The notes beneath the pieces were generated by a model. It ran no database searches. It was given only the letters and a program-made list of their open reading frames with translations, and was not told the DNA's origin. Both the position numbers and the translations under genes were made by a program. This document shows, in pieces, positions 27,348 through 38,907 of a stretch of DNA of 64,000 bases. Each line of letters starts with the position of its first letter. The stretch's first letter is position 1. The DNA lies in assembly GCA_037576195.1 (NCBI GenBank), contig CM075101.1:18786001-18850000 (forward strand), written 5' to 3'. This stretch comes from Phytoseiulus persimilis (Eukaryota; Arthropoda; Arachnida; Mesostigmata; Phytoseiidae).

Positions 27348-27614
27348 TCAAGGAACTAAAAGAAAGTAATTGTAGAAAACTTTCTGATGTTTTGCGAAGT
27401 ACTTCTCATCGTATTTGAGCTTTGCGGTAGATTCCACGAACCTGCCGATATCGGTCGCTTGGACTGTCGGCTTGAATCTTTTCGGTTCACTCTGAGGATC
27501 GAGCCTTCAGTCCTCATCCTCTTGGCGGAGTGGCTCTCGAGGAACTTCGACTGTTGCACCATCCGCCGATTTTCTTTCGAAAAACGAAGTCAACGCGGCC
27601 TGCTGTTTCTTCAT
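27348..27614 (-). pseudogene. hAT transposase N-terminal fragment in inverted orientation
   Basis: On the minus strand the frame starts MKKQQAALTSFFERKSADG, meets an in-frame TGA after the acidic EDED, and then resumes in the same frame with PTVQATDIGRFVESTAKLKY and DEKYFAKHQKVFYN before a stop. The SFF start and DIG.FV pattern are the usual amino-terminal block that precedes the TTF finger in these hAT proteins. Here it points toward, and abuts, the plus-strand DUF4371 fragment. The simplest reading is an internal inversion of one element. Confidence 0.7.
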
Positions 27615-30600
27615 AGCTCTGTTGATATCAGACGCCGATGCTAAAAAAACACTTCGAAGTTGGAGAAAAGAGAGGTCACAAATATCAAAGGATAATTCCA
27701 AGCATTACAAGGAGCAAACGAAATTGTCGCATGACAAATGGAGCACTTTGATTTCTCAATCATACCCTTGCTCTCCCCCGATCGTCTGCCATCAAACCCG
27801 TTAAGCTTCGTCGAATTACGATCTCAGACATCTCGTAACGAGCCAGGTTTTTGTCCGGATCTGGAAGAGACACTCCGTGAACATCGGAATATGACAAACA
27901 CTGATTCGGAGAGATGGGGATTCATGAGACCGGGGATGGAAGGCGTCCTTCCGAGCATGCTAACTGAGCTATATCTCACGTCGGTCGTCGGCTGGAAACC
28001 TCGCTGGTGACGAGCGCCAACAAGCAGCGAATTCCGCTGGTCAGTTTCCTCGAGCAGCCTCGCGGTGCACGTCAATGATGGTGCTTTAACTAATTCCACC
28101 AACTATACGCGCCCAATAAATGTATGTGATGATTTCGCTGAGCCCTGACGGATTGTGCGTGACCGGTTCGAGTGAATCGTTTCCTCCGAAAACTCATTGT
28201 CCAGGCATTTATTCAAAACACCGATCGCTCGGCGCCGACGAACTGCGAGTTGGGAGGTTTGATGGACATTTTGCAAGATTTCCCATCTATCTCGAAGTAA
28301 TGTCTTCTCGAGACCTCAGTGATCACTGGGCTTTGCAAATAACTGCACACCATTCATGAAGTGATCTGGTATGGCTAGGATATTTTGCAAAGAGTTTCAC
28401 AGCGTTAACGTCCGGAACCAGCTGATTTCATGGGAATAGAACCGACAACTCAGTTTTTCGTAGCCCCGTCCCATATCCTTGACACAATTTCATAATCTAG
28501 AACTACAGATTTCTCGACGTCCTGATTCTCTCGTTCTTCATTGGCAACCAGTCTCAAACTGTCAATGCAATCCTTGATGTCCTCCCTCGAGCTGCTTCCA
28601 CATTTCGATGACCCCAAGTCGCTGCTTTCGGCTCTGAGATCATCGTTGCTGTGCCAGTGGATGAGAGATCTCCGTTTTCTTGAGGGATCCTGTCACGGTT
28701 CTTCAATAGATGCCTCAACATGCGGGTGCGACGCACATTGTCGCTACTTCCACTGTGCTTTGTTTCTTGATCTTGCCGGATGCGTAGAGCTTCCGTCTTG
28801 AAGATTGAGTCCACCGCGTGCGGTGCTCTCTCGTGAAGTCCTTGGACGGCTTGTTGATGGAAGCATCAAGAGCCTGAAGGTGATGCATGAGAGCTCCAGG
28901 TATGATTGCTGGTCGAGTCCTCATTTCGGATGCGTGTTCGAACTTCGTTAAACGGGAGCCATCACACGAGATGTCAGTGACACCATCTCACTAGTTCGGC
29001 GAGCGAACCAAATATGCCGAGCGGAGTCGATCGTCCCATGATTTCCGACGGCTCAGCTCAAATATCATTTGATCACATTTCCACTGGATGTGCCATTCTC
29101 GGAAAGGATTCTCCGAGCGTAAACTGCAGGTTTGGAAACCATCAATAAGACCCTGATGATCGCTTCGAACTGCGTCTCTGTGGCTGAGCGAAGACAACCG
29201 CGCTTCGCAGACCAACATACCATCGGTTGAGCCATTCGACCATTCATCGTGGTTTTCAAACTGCGGGCCTTCAGGTTCGCCCCAAACGTAAACACAATAT
29301 CGGGGACTCGTCGTTCGGAGTCCGGGACACGTGCTAATCCGTAAACTGTGGCCGATCAGCCGAAATCTAGGCAGACTGTCTCTCTATCTCTGACCGATCG
29401 GTCGGTCTCGGCCGAAGAGACATACTAATGCTATCGATCCGAGAATCGGAAGAACAAGTTGGCGAACCCGACCCTGACCTCTCGGTGAAGAATGGAGGAC
29501 TCGAATACGTTCCAGTCGGACCTTCGAAAGAGAAAATATTCCAACCGCCCCGTTGACCGTAGCAGGGGGAAAAGCAGTGGCTGAACAACAGGAAACGAGG
29601 ACTAACAAGCAACAACAAACGATGCGAGAGGATATTGCGAGCCAAGCGTCGCCACGCATGCTACGGAATCACCATTGGAGACTTCAGTTAAGGCGGGAAC
29701 GACTCGGGACGGCGACGGTGACGGTGATCCCGAAAATCAGACTTTCGAACCGCTTGACTTCTAGATGTATGAATCTCGAGAAATAGTTGGATTCCCATCA
29801 ACAGAGGAACGCCGCTTCTCCCCTGCGAAACGAATCAGAGAGCAAAGCTTTCCTCACGGGGTCACACATATCGAATCGCCTCGGCACAGGAGTCGGATTA
29901 GGCATGGGTGTAACAATATTTCCCTTTCGCGAGAGAGTTGTTGGGCTGCGCCGTGATAGGGATCAAAACATCAAGTACGGAACCATGAGTCAAGGAATCG
30001 TCTGCAAAAGAAGTAGTGAAGTCGGCGCCGAACAGTGGAACTGAACACAAGTCTTCTCTGTTTCAAAGCGTTGTCTCTTCAGGGTATCCCAAAAACAACA
30101 AAATTTCTGACTTTTCAAAAACTTCTCCGCTAGGCAGGGTGACACGTCTGGGAGCTGCCCAATAATTAGAAGGAATACGGTCGTCTCGGGTTTCTCTGTA
30201 AAGACAATAATGAAGTTAACAGAAATCGGATCGTGGGATTCACTGCAGCTTCTCGTTTCAGCTCTGTGCTGAAATGGTTCCCAGAAGAATCAGACATAGA
30301 CTCGAGAACGTTCTAAGGATGACTCCCGGCTGGTCTGAGGATCGACATCCCATAGCTCAGGATAAACCTCGAACATCCATGCTCCAAGGTCTCACACAAT
30401 CTCGGTCTCATGTTTTGGTACCAAGACATTCTGATGTTTCGTCAACGGGCGTATTGGACGATTCTGCTGTGGCTCCTCAGGGCTTGCATCCAAAATTGGT
30501 TCAATTAGGTCAGGTGACAATCAACACGCGTTTTCTCCCTATCCCTCGACCGTCTCGGAACTGCGATGATTAGTGTGGCTATTCATTTGTTTGCGGGAGA

Positions 30601-31610
30601 CATCCTCCTCTCTCCATCGACGACGTCCCCTTGTTCGGGTCCACAGTTCACGAGCCAACCGAAGCCGTTAGCGTTGTGATACGAAGACCGGCATCTCCGA
30701 GGCCAGTTTCCATGGGTTCCCGAGACGTGAATGAGTTCCGCTCTCCCACTGGTGCATCTGACCGGAGTCAAGCCGAGAAGCCGAAATGAGTTCTACGTCA
30801 AAAAGTGCTCCGTCTCTTAGCAGGGCAGCGAGTAATACTCGTTCTAAACTTTCAGATAGACTGACGTAGCATAGAAAATCTTCCCATCAATCAGTAGGAT
30901 CTAAGCATGGCGCTGGATCTGCGAACGATATCGGATTTTTTCGCTCACCCAGGTAGCACTACCGGAATGCTCTGCAATCCGTCAATGATACAGCGGTGGC
31001 AGGAGAGCAAAAAGAGAGGATTGATTTGGATCTGTATTCTGATCAGAGTACTCTAAATCGCGATCCCGAGCATGCATGAAATCCACCCGGCCAAGGAATC
31101 GAGAGATCACTCTATTGAGTCATGAACTCGGGAACTCATGGAGTACCGGGTCGCTGCTCGAAGCCGTCATGGTCAAAGTCCTATGCCACCGATCAATTCA
31201 TCGCAATGAAGAAACTCCCTTCAGAGGAATTTAGCTCCACTTGGTTAGACTTGGCTCTTGAACGACGTTCAGGGGTGATAAGACAACAATGCTGGCCCTC
31301 CGGCGCATCGCTATTAAGTGGGCAGCCGCACGGAATGCCCGTGGAATGAACTGAGAACGCGAGTCTTGCAGCGACATGTTCGAACGTGGATGTCCCAATG
31401 GACAACTCCCATTTATTTACCTGGGTCCGGAACGACTGTGTTGCACTACGCTCAGCGGCAGCGTTGGACTCCGAACTCATCTTAAGCTGGAAAACACTTC
31501 AAACGCTTTGAGGCAAGGATTGTTTCAAGTATCGATCGAAGGGATCATCCAGGAACTCCTTGATGTACTTCATGAAGACATCATTCAAGGCTTTCTTCGT
31601 AGATTCCAGA
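27615..31610. other. Anonymous stretch, possible old transposon debris
   Basis: No gene recognised. Near 29248 the plus strand reads GTGGTTTTCAAACTGCGGGC, which resembles a degraded hAT terminal repeat, but its partner was not found. Minus-strand frames between 28.0 and 28.9 kb contain protein-like peptides in shifting frames. I cannot assign them. Confidence 0.35.
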
Positions 31611-31949
31611 TTAAGCGATTTCCGCAGCCCCACGCAAAAAGCATGGCTTTTTGGCACATCCTGCGGTTAGAGAGAAGCAATCCTGGGAATCGTCAGCAGG
31701 ATATACAACAGAATATACTGAAACCTTCGACGTCTCCGTCGAGCTACTGACCTCAACAGCCGCGAAATGGGGAACTTCACCTCGATCGTGTGGTACGGGT
31801 AGAATTACAGGAATATAAAACTCCACAAAGTCGCAAACGATAGGCACGTTATAAGGGTGCAGCGCCTCATAAAGTCGTCCATGTAGCTCTACCTCCCAGA
31901 AAATGATGCACCGAGCCTGCGTCGTTCCGTCTCGCAAGAGGAAAGACAA
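31611..31949 (-). pseudogene. Unrecognised ORF with weak OB-fold-like (RPA-type) resemblance
   Basis: The minus-strand frame (112 codons) includes LLRDGTTQARCIIFWEVELH followed by GRLYEALHPYNVPIVCDFVE. The alternation of strands and the spacing recall replication-protein-A-like OB folds found in some mobile elements and nuclear proteins. Upstream frames at 32350-31867 on the same strand look protein-like but are out of frame with it. No splice sites connect them. Function is not assigned. Confidence 0.25.
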
Positions 31950-32459
31950 TTTCAGTCAATTCATTGCTCACGCGCAAAGCCGGAGTGAAGTCTCTGTGAG
32001 ACAGCTCTCTCACACGTTGCGGGAAGTCAAAGACGGATCGGGAGCTCCGAAAGATTGTCAAACCATATCTGACGATGCGGATGAGTCCATGCGAGATAAT
32101 TCAGAGATAATATATTTCTCAACAAGATCTCACCAGTTCGTTCGATAGCGCAGTTGTTCCTCAACTCGAAAGCATTGAGTTTTCTGAGCTGGAGGTCAAA
32201 GATGTTCGACTTCCACTTCAGCGTGTCCTTGAGGTGACTCAGCTGGTAGACATCTTTGTATTGCGTGTGGAAACCTTTCATCATGAGCGCGATAGTGTCC
32301 CGCATGATATTGCTTGTAAGTTTGCCAGGATCCTGGTCTTTCGCATTCATGGAGAATAGATTTGAATAATTTGAATGTCAGACGCCAGTATCTCCTAATG
32401 TTTAGGAGCGACGGCAGCGCTGGTCGCGGACCGCGAATTCACATACCTAGTTCACTTAC

Positions 32460-33869
32460 CATCCATCTGTGGCCCGGACGTGGCGCCGTTGTCTCGGGGT
32501 GAGTTCTTCGCCCACTTGTTGGACGGAGCGGCCGTCGTGCCGTCGATTTTTTTCCCGTTGGCTCCGTCTTGGGTGTAAGGCCCTACGAGGGTTGGGAAGA
32601 ATCGTCAGACATTCCATGCCCAGCCGCAGAACAATGAAAATTATAGCTCGCGGTGGAGAGCAACTGGAGCTCGCGGCAAGCCGTCATGACAGGGTCTAAA
32701 GCCGCGACAGAGGCTCGCAACAAATCAGAATGGGCAGGGTCTCTTACCAGGCGTATCGAGGCTCATATCATCATTCTTTGGTTCGAGAACACCCATGAAT
32801 GAGAGACACATCAAAGCGAATACAGAAACAACGGCAGCTTTCAGTATCAAATTATTTCTCCATGCTGCTGAACTCCCTCCCGATTCGGAGGCCTGGACCA
32901 TTGAGGATGCCTTGCTGCTCGTGCTCGCCGCGTGAATTGGTTTCTGTTTTCGGATTCTCGGCGATCGGTTCCACTGCTGCCACGGGACTATGCTCTCAGT
33001 TCTCAACGTTTCGAGGTTCTCGTTAGGACTACGTAGCTTCGAGTCACCTGAGGAGACAGAAGATGTCTTCATACCTATATCTGCTTCAATGCTCGAAATG
33101 CGCGTGATTCGAGTCGAAAGTGGACTCATGGTCAGAGCCAGAGACGTCATGCAGTGACCGGTTTCAGAGACTCCCGCAAACATGCAAGCATTGTGAGACA
33201 GGTATCGACGTCACGCATTATGAAGTTTCTCCCCCGGAGTGTCTTTTCATGGATGTCACACATTTTCTCGAGAGACCTTGTATGTTGATAGGAGTGGCTA
33301 AAATCGGTCAGTAAATTAAGTCTCTGGCACTGATCATAATCGAACATGTCTTGAAGCATCAAAGATGAAAGATGCATGCTTTTGAAATCTCTGATAGATG
33401 CAGGTGGCAGCGGGATGGCGGCTGCTCGGTCTTGCTCGACCATCTTTGGCACTTCCGCAACTCGGCTGATGCTCTGGCCAACTCCTTTGACGATCTGTCC
33501 TTCATCGGGCTGAGCCGGTTTTTGCGACACAGTTGCGCCTCCTTGCTTCGAGCGGCGTTCGGGTTTCATCATTGCGTGTAAGTGCTCAGCCAGTTTTTGC
33601 ACTTCCCTCACGAATCCATCCAACAAGGAGTATTTCGACTCGGGGTTTTCTTGAGAGTTCCGAGCCGATTTTTTCCCTTTACTTAGACGCTGTTGCTTTT
33701 CTAGAGGTGTTTTTGGAATCAAAGCCTCATCTTTCAGGCGCTGACCCGTGTCTACCTGCTTCGGGGACTCGTTTCCCTTCAATGGTTTTGACTCTTTGGA
33801 GCCGGCCCCGCTCAAGGCTCGGGCTCCTGGTCGCGAGTCCAGAGTGACTCTATCACGAGACGGCTTCAT
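32460..33869 (-). CDS. Uncharacterised gene with one transmembrane segment; exon model partial
   Basis: Two minus-strand exons are supported by matching splice phases: 33183 (or further upstream) to 32748, ending at donor GTAAGAG in phase 1, then 32582-32460, after CCTCGTAG and before donor GTAAGTGAA, again phase 1. The first carries a hydrophobic helix, LILKAAVVSVFALMCLSFMG, preceded by a Ser/Thr-rich region; this suggests a single-pass membrane protein. The second encodes a polar linker, GPYTQDGANGKK onward. Upstream lies a 240-codon frame (33869-33147) that is Lys/charge-rich and looks coding, but it is in a different frame and overlaps the first exon by 37 bases. Either a frameshift separates two halves of one protein, or the two are alternative or separate starts. 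No downstream exon was found and I recognise no family. Confidence 0.5.
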
Positions 33870-35360
33870 TCAGCTTCGGGGAGAAGTTATAACGGGGAAA
33901 ACTAAGACTCGCTGGTAGACAACAACTATTGAGTTTGTTTTCTTTCCACCTTGCTCACATGTGATGCTCATCTGATCCGATCAGCTCCGCGGTTGACAGT
34001 GCTCTGAGTTCGTTGTCTCTCGACTATTGGGAAGACTTGACATTGTGATGCTCTTTGTTCTCCAATAAATCGTTGTCTTGACGGTTGAGCTAGCTCGCCA
34101 AACCATTTCCGACACAAGCTCGGTCTCAAGTCGAAGGAATGCTGAAGAGAGAGACATGAGATTGCAGTATTCAGTAATCCCGATGTTCATACATGGTTTG
34201 ATCGCCGCTGGAAGTGGTCAGAAAAAGCTTCCTGGAGCGGCTACTCAGATTCGCTCGCAGATTGGCAGGATATCAAGGGAGATGATATCTCCTGCTTTGG
34301 TCTAGCAAGGCGCACGTAGTCATGATGGCGTCTCGTAGGAGAAATGATCGATTACGATTCGAGAAATTCTAGGAAAGAACGGAGTGAGCCTCGATGAGTT
34401 ATCGTCGATGATGACGATAACTAGTGACGAGCTTTATCGGACGGACGGAAGTTCTGGAAGCTCATGTTGACGAAGAAATCTCGGTCAAGTTCAGAGGATG
34501 CGAAAGTCTGGATGCTTCAACTGATCGGAGTTCAAGGATTGAATGTTGAAAATAAGGCACCGGTCATCCGAGCGGTTGTTGAGTACCGGACTCGTACTTC
34601 TCGACTCTCCTGCCCCTAAAAAGGCAGCACTACCCAATCCACACAGCTATCTGGGTCCGGAAGGCTCGAAATAGCTGTCTTTGAGGAATGATCGAGAAAG
34701 CATTCATCTCAAGGCAAAACTTGTTTGCTTTCACTCCGTTTGTCCTATTGATTTTCCACAAGAGGCGTCCTCTGATAAGCAACCTGAAATGGCAAGCCGG
34801 AATCGGATCGCGATGACGATTGTGATCGGCGCAGGCTCCCGAGCTCGGCGAGGACGATCAGGGCAAGGACCACGCCGGAAAAGATGCAGAACTTGAGCTC
34901 CAACAATGGCGGACACGGACCTGAACAGGTCGGACAGTCTGACGAGGCGGTTCCGATGTGGTTTCCGCTCGTATTCGCTGATCCGTTCCTCCCGGCGTCT
35001 GGTCCGGTCCCAACAATCGTTGAAACACATCCAGCCCATCCCCGTTATAGAGTCATGCTCTTATGCACAAGTCCCCTCTCAAGATGGTCGCGACAATGCG
35101 TGTCTCGACGCCAATAACAAAAGATTCGAAGCACACCAAACGGTCGTTCCAGAATTGGAATTCCGTGCTCTTGAAGAAACGAGTCGATTCGAGCCACTCC
35201 GCGGCTGATACGCCTCTGACATCGTTATTGCTCTACTGTCAAGTGGTCTCGTCTGCGCTATACTGTTTGATCGATTCGTTCCGGATCTCGCTGCTCAGTC
35301 CGGACTCAGAGAACTTCTGGATAGGAAAATATCCTCGGCAGATCCAAAGTAGGAGAAAAC
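33870..35360. other. Intergenic, no gene recognised
   Basis: No convincing coding signal. A short inverted repeat, AGTTATCGTC...GACGATAACT, lies near 34396-34420. Nothing else stands out. Confidence 0.4.
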
Positions 35361-35370
35361 ACTCGCAAAT

Positions 35371-35557
35371 AGACATCATTTTCCGTAGTACGGAGTACGG
35401 CAATTGAATTTCCGTACCGGCCCAGTACGGCAATTCAGTTTCCGTACTTCCTGGTACGGAAATTCATTTTCGCCGCCCCGGTACGGAAAATGAATTGCCG
35501 TACTGGGCCGGTACGGAGATTCAATTGCCGTACTCCGTACTACGGGATATGATGTCT
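35371..35557. mobile_element. 187-bp foldback (MULE-like) MITE with perfect 10-bp target-site duplication
   Basis: The element starts AGACATCATTTTCCG and ends ATATGATGTCT. Almost its whole length is a palindrome: GTACGGAGTACGGCAATT on the left arm is mirrored by AATTGCCGTACTCCGTAC on the right, around a GC-rich centre near 35463-35477. It is flanked on both sides by ACTCGCAAAT (35361-35370 and 35558-35567), an exact 10-bp duplication. Target duplications of 9-11 bp are characteristic of Mutator-like elements, so I infer a non-autonomous MULE/foldback. It has no coding capacity. Confidence 0.88.
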
Positions 35558-36027
35558 ACTCGCAAATTGTCCGTGGAGGGCGGAGGCTGGAGTTCGAAAA
35601 TAAGGTTAACAATGGACTTGCGTATTTTCAATCCTCGGATTCTAGCTCATCTTTTCCTGAGGACAGTGGGTCTCCCCCTGAGCTCAGACAAGGTACCGCT
35701 TTCTCTGAAGCATGGCTTGTGTGCTCGATGTGGGGAATCGGACGGTTCCTGGTGGGAATGGGTTTGCTGAGATTCCACGCAGCCGTGAAAGTCGCGGAAA
35801 GAAGTGAGGATTCAAAGTCTGAAAGCTGAAAGAGCTTCTCGATTGAGCTCCTTCGCTTCGCAAGAAATTTTCGGAGCCAGAAGAGTTGACAATGAGTACC
35901 GTCCTGTGTTCCGAGCACGCATTCAGTTCACTTCAATCTCGCAGTCAGAAATACAGTTTTGATAGCGACACGACAGACGATGGGAATTAAAAACCCTTTC
36001 CTAACGACAAATGTTGAAATTGGCTAA

Positions 36028-36033
36028 TTTATT
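36028..36033 (-). terminator. Putative polyadenylation signal of the cuticle protein gene
   Basis: AATAAA on the minus strand about 210 bases after the stop codon of the cuticle protein gene; it is the only canonical hexamer I noticed in the expected interval. Confidence 0.5.
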
Positions 36034-36243
36034 CTCGTCCTGCGGATTGGTATACGAGTTTTCAATTGGAACATTGTGGGAAAAATCAAATCACAGAGTT
36101 TCTTCCGATCATGGCATCAACGAGTTGTTCCTGAAACTTGGCAGTCTTTCCGGGACTTTCTTTTTTGGGAGGCTTTCTCAACAATTATTCTCCTAACCGA
36201 GGCTACGAGGAGGAAACCCCGATCAAATTCCAAATGGAATGGC

Positions 36244-37271
36244 TCAGGCCTTGTGGTGGACAACGTGGAGGTCGTGATCATCGTGCCCGTGGACTTGGAT
36301 CACATGGGGGGCAGCGTGGGTAGTGTAGGTCACAGGGGCATGGTGGGCAACGGCGTAGGAGACGGGAGCGCTCTGAATGGTCTTCACGACAGTCGGCGCA
36401 GCTTGAGTGTAGGTTCTGATCAAGGGGGTAGACTGAACTGTTCTGATTATAGTGGGTGCAGGAGCAGCGACTTTGATGATGGGAGCGGGCGCGGATTTCA
36501 CGATTGTAACTGGAGCGGGGGCCTGGACTCGAACAATCGGGGCAGGGGCTTGAACTCGAACAACGGGGGCAGGGGCTTGAACTCGAGCAACGGGGGCAGG
36601 GGCTTGAACTCGAACAACGGGGGCAGGGGCCTGAACGAGTCGGACGTTTTGACGCGGCTCTTGAGCACCGTACTGAATCGCGGCCTGTTCTCCTGTGATG
36701 GCGGACGAAGAATACTTCGCATCGGCGGCGTCTTTGGACTCGGTTCCGATTTCGTTCGTGGTAACCTCAGCGCGGAATCCGTTCTCATCTGCGACGTAGG
36801 TTACGGTGCGCTGGCGTCCATCGGCCAGAGAAATGGTGTAGGAGCCCTGACGGCGGTTGTTGGCGTCGGAGGTTTCCTCCTGGCTGTGAGAGCCCTCAGC
36901 GGACTCGGCTTTGTACGCAAACTGGTAGGGAATGGGGGCGTACTGTTGCTCCTGGGCGTACTGCGACGACTGCGTGATGTGAAAAAAAAAACATTAGTCT
37001 GAGATCTCTACGTGCACACAGCATAATGGAAGGTAGAGGCACAGCGAGAGGGAAGCAGTCTTCCGCATTCCCAGACGCCTCTGATAAGGGGAAGGGAGAG
37101 GCTAAGGAGTCAGGGTGTGCAAGATTTCCAAAGAGCTGAGTACATCCGCAGATGAACTCGGGCTGGACAACACGGGAACCAAGAAGTATCCTCTATTGAA
37201 GGAAGAACTCAAATTCAACTCACTGCACCAACGGCGCACAAAGCGGCGAGAGCTACTGAGAAGGCACGCAT
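36244..37271 (-). CDS. RR-type (Chitin_bind_4) structural cuticle protein, secreted
   Basis: Two minus-strand exons. Exon 1, 37271-37224, encodes the signal peptide MRAFSVALAALCAVGA and ends at donor GTGAGT. Exon 2, 36969-36244, begins after TTTCACATCACGCAG in phase 0 and encodes 241 residues to HHKA and stop; the total is 257 aa. The Rebers-Riddiford chitin-binding domain spans about residues 25-85: YAPIPYQFAYKAESAEGSHS, then GSYTISLADGRQRTVTYVAD and ENGFRAEV. After it comes a low-complexity tail in which VVRVQAPAP-type units repeat about five times, then more Ala-Pro-Val/Thr-rich sequence and a His/Asp-rich end. An intron immediately after the signal peptide is usual for arthropod cuticle genes. 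The product should be exported and bind chitin in the exoskeleton. Confidence 0.97.
36515..36635 (-). repeat. In-frame tandem repeat encoding VQAPAPVVR-type units
   Basis: A 30-bp period, read on the minus strand as GTTCRAGCCCCTGCCCC units, repeats about four to five times inside the cuticle protein exon. The repeats keep the frame and encode Ala-Pro-Val-Arg blocks. Such repeats expand and contract readily, so copy number is likely polymorphic. Confidence 0.8.
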
Positions 37272-37320
37272 GGTCGATCGTAAAGTTGATTAACTTGCAG
37301 ATTGGGGGCATCCGCTGCTA

Positions 37321-37327
37321 TTATATA
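37321..37327 (-). promoter_or_regulatory. TATA box of the cuticle protein gene
   Basis: The minus strand reads CTGTATATAATAGCAG, with TATATAA 50 bases upstream of the ATG. That predicts transcription starting about 20 bases before the start codon. A TATA promoter fits the stage-restricted, high-level expression common for cuticle genes. Confidence 0.7.
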
Positions 37328-38481
37328 CAGCACTCCAATCGCCCTCTTCACGAAAGAAAGGAAGATCTGCGCGTGTTTCATTTGTATTCAGCGCAACGAC
37401 TTTTCTTCTGTTAGCGGCAGAAGCAAAAGCACGAGAGAATTTTCGCCTGGAAGCCTGACGAAACTCAAGCTGCATTGCTCACCCTGCATGTGAACAGGTA
37501 TCAATGCGTTACAAAACAGGAAAGAGCTCCTTCCGAATTTGAGACGGTCAGTCGGGTATGAGCTCGGATTGACTTCCGAGCCGCAAGGTGTGACATCGGG
37601 TTCGAAGAAAGAAGTGATTGGGTTTGTGGAGAAAAATTCTGATCCAGTAGCAAGCTGGTGATGATCTCCCTCATTTGACAACGTCTCCATCGTGCCCGAT
37701 CGCTTCTTCACTCCCTCAGAGCGGTCTCAAATAATTCAGCGAATGAGAATCAAGATTCAAGCCTGGAGCCTATGCGGCGAGAATCGTGGAATATCGGGAG
37801 AAATTCTCGGCCACATATCATCTAGTTCGTGAGTTTAACGGCCATTGAACGAGCGGTATCTGCGATTCGCTAGAACAAGGTCAAGATTGAATAGCCAAGG
37901 ATGCGTCGCGACCGGATAAAAATGACATGTTCATTCAGAACATATCGGATGCGGTTTTTCCAACCGAATGATATTTGGTGAAGTTGATACTGAGGCACAC
38001 CATTTCTCAGCGGTGAATGAGACCTTGACGCTCAAACTCGCGTTTTCGTCGATATCTCCCGTGGAATGCGAACGAGATCTCAGAAAGGCGTTCAGGCGCA
38101 CAATCACACCGACCGAATCACGGGCATCGAACGGCCACGGAAAATCCTGTCAGCGACATCAGCGAAGGAACTAATTCTGTGGAATCTCACATCCAAGCTC
38201 TGTCTAAGCTAGGTTGGCTTTCAGAGGTTTTCAGAACGATCCTTGAGGCTTTTCAGAAGTTGCCAGGAAACTCTCCTCGTCGCCGTACTTTTCAAGCTCC
38301 GTCAGAAACTCACACCACTGATCAGAACTACGAGCAAGAGCTTCCATCGGATATTAGCAAACATCACAGCTCAACCGCGAGCTTGGTTGCAGTGACGCCA
38401 TCTCAGCCGGTCCCGTGGTAAGCGAGACGTCATCGTTATGCAGTCTGTCGAATTCACAATCTGATAATTTTATCACCGACA

Positions 38482-38907
38482 GTGGCATTTCAATGGAAGA
38501 CTGTCGTCGGATTCAGCGCAATGCCAGGCGATAAAAACGGGATCAGTGCATGCAGAAGATACTGCGCTGAAATGTTGGAGATGCGACTGCAAATATTTCT
38601 GGAGTGGGCCAGGCGCCACGGGGGACACACTGCGCTGCAGTGTTATTCTCACCGGTGGCCAATGGGAAAAGCCGGTACCTTCGATTTGACAGTTCAGGAA
38701 AGAGAATCCTTTCTCGCGGAAGCGCTACGAACGAAGATTCTTCAAAGTATCAGATGCTTCCGAGAGAGGTATCGTAACACACGACCCATGACAATCAAAC
38801 GAAGGTGTTTCAAAAAATTCGTGAATGTTACCGAAATTCCCTATTTTTACTTGATCTGCTCTCCTGAGAATAATTCGCCCTCTGGGCCTCATGTTGACGC
38901 AATGTAA
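38482..38907 (+). CDS. Hypothetical ORF, function unknown
   Basis: A 141-codon frame with an ATG, balanced composition and several aromatic and cysteine residues (RRYCAEMLEMRLQIFLEWAR, KRRCFKKFVNVTEIPYFYLI). A second plus-strand frame just upstream (38179-38418) ends at a GTAAGC donor-like site and could be an earlier exon, but joining was not established. It may equally be a transposon remnant or chance frame. Confidence 0.2.
   Translation: MAFQWKTVVGFSAMPGDKNGISACRRYCAEMLEMRLQIFLEWARRHGGHTALQCYSHRWPMGKAGTFDLTVQERESFLAEALRTKILQSIRCFRERYRNTRPMTIKRRCFKKFVNVTEIPYFYLICSPENNSPSGPHVDAM

Noticed and set aside
35239..35770. Two ORFs sharing the peptide MPYWAGTEIQLPYSVLR
   Set aside because: They are the two arms of the foldback element read on opposite strands, not coding sequence.
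36076..37002. 308-codon plus-strand ORF rich in GRGLNSNNG repeats
   Set aside because: Antisense of the cuticle protein repeat and RR domain; the minus strand has signal peptide, splice sites, TATA box and family match.
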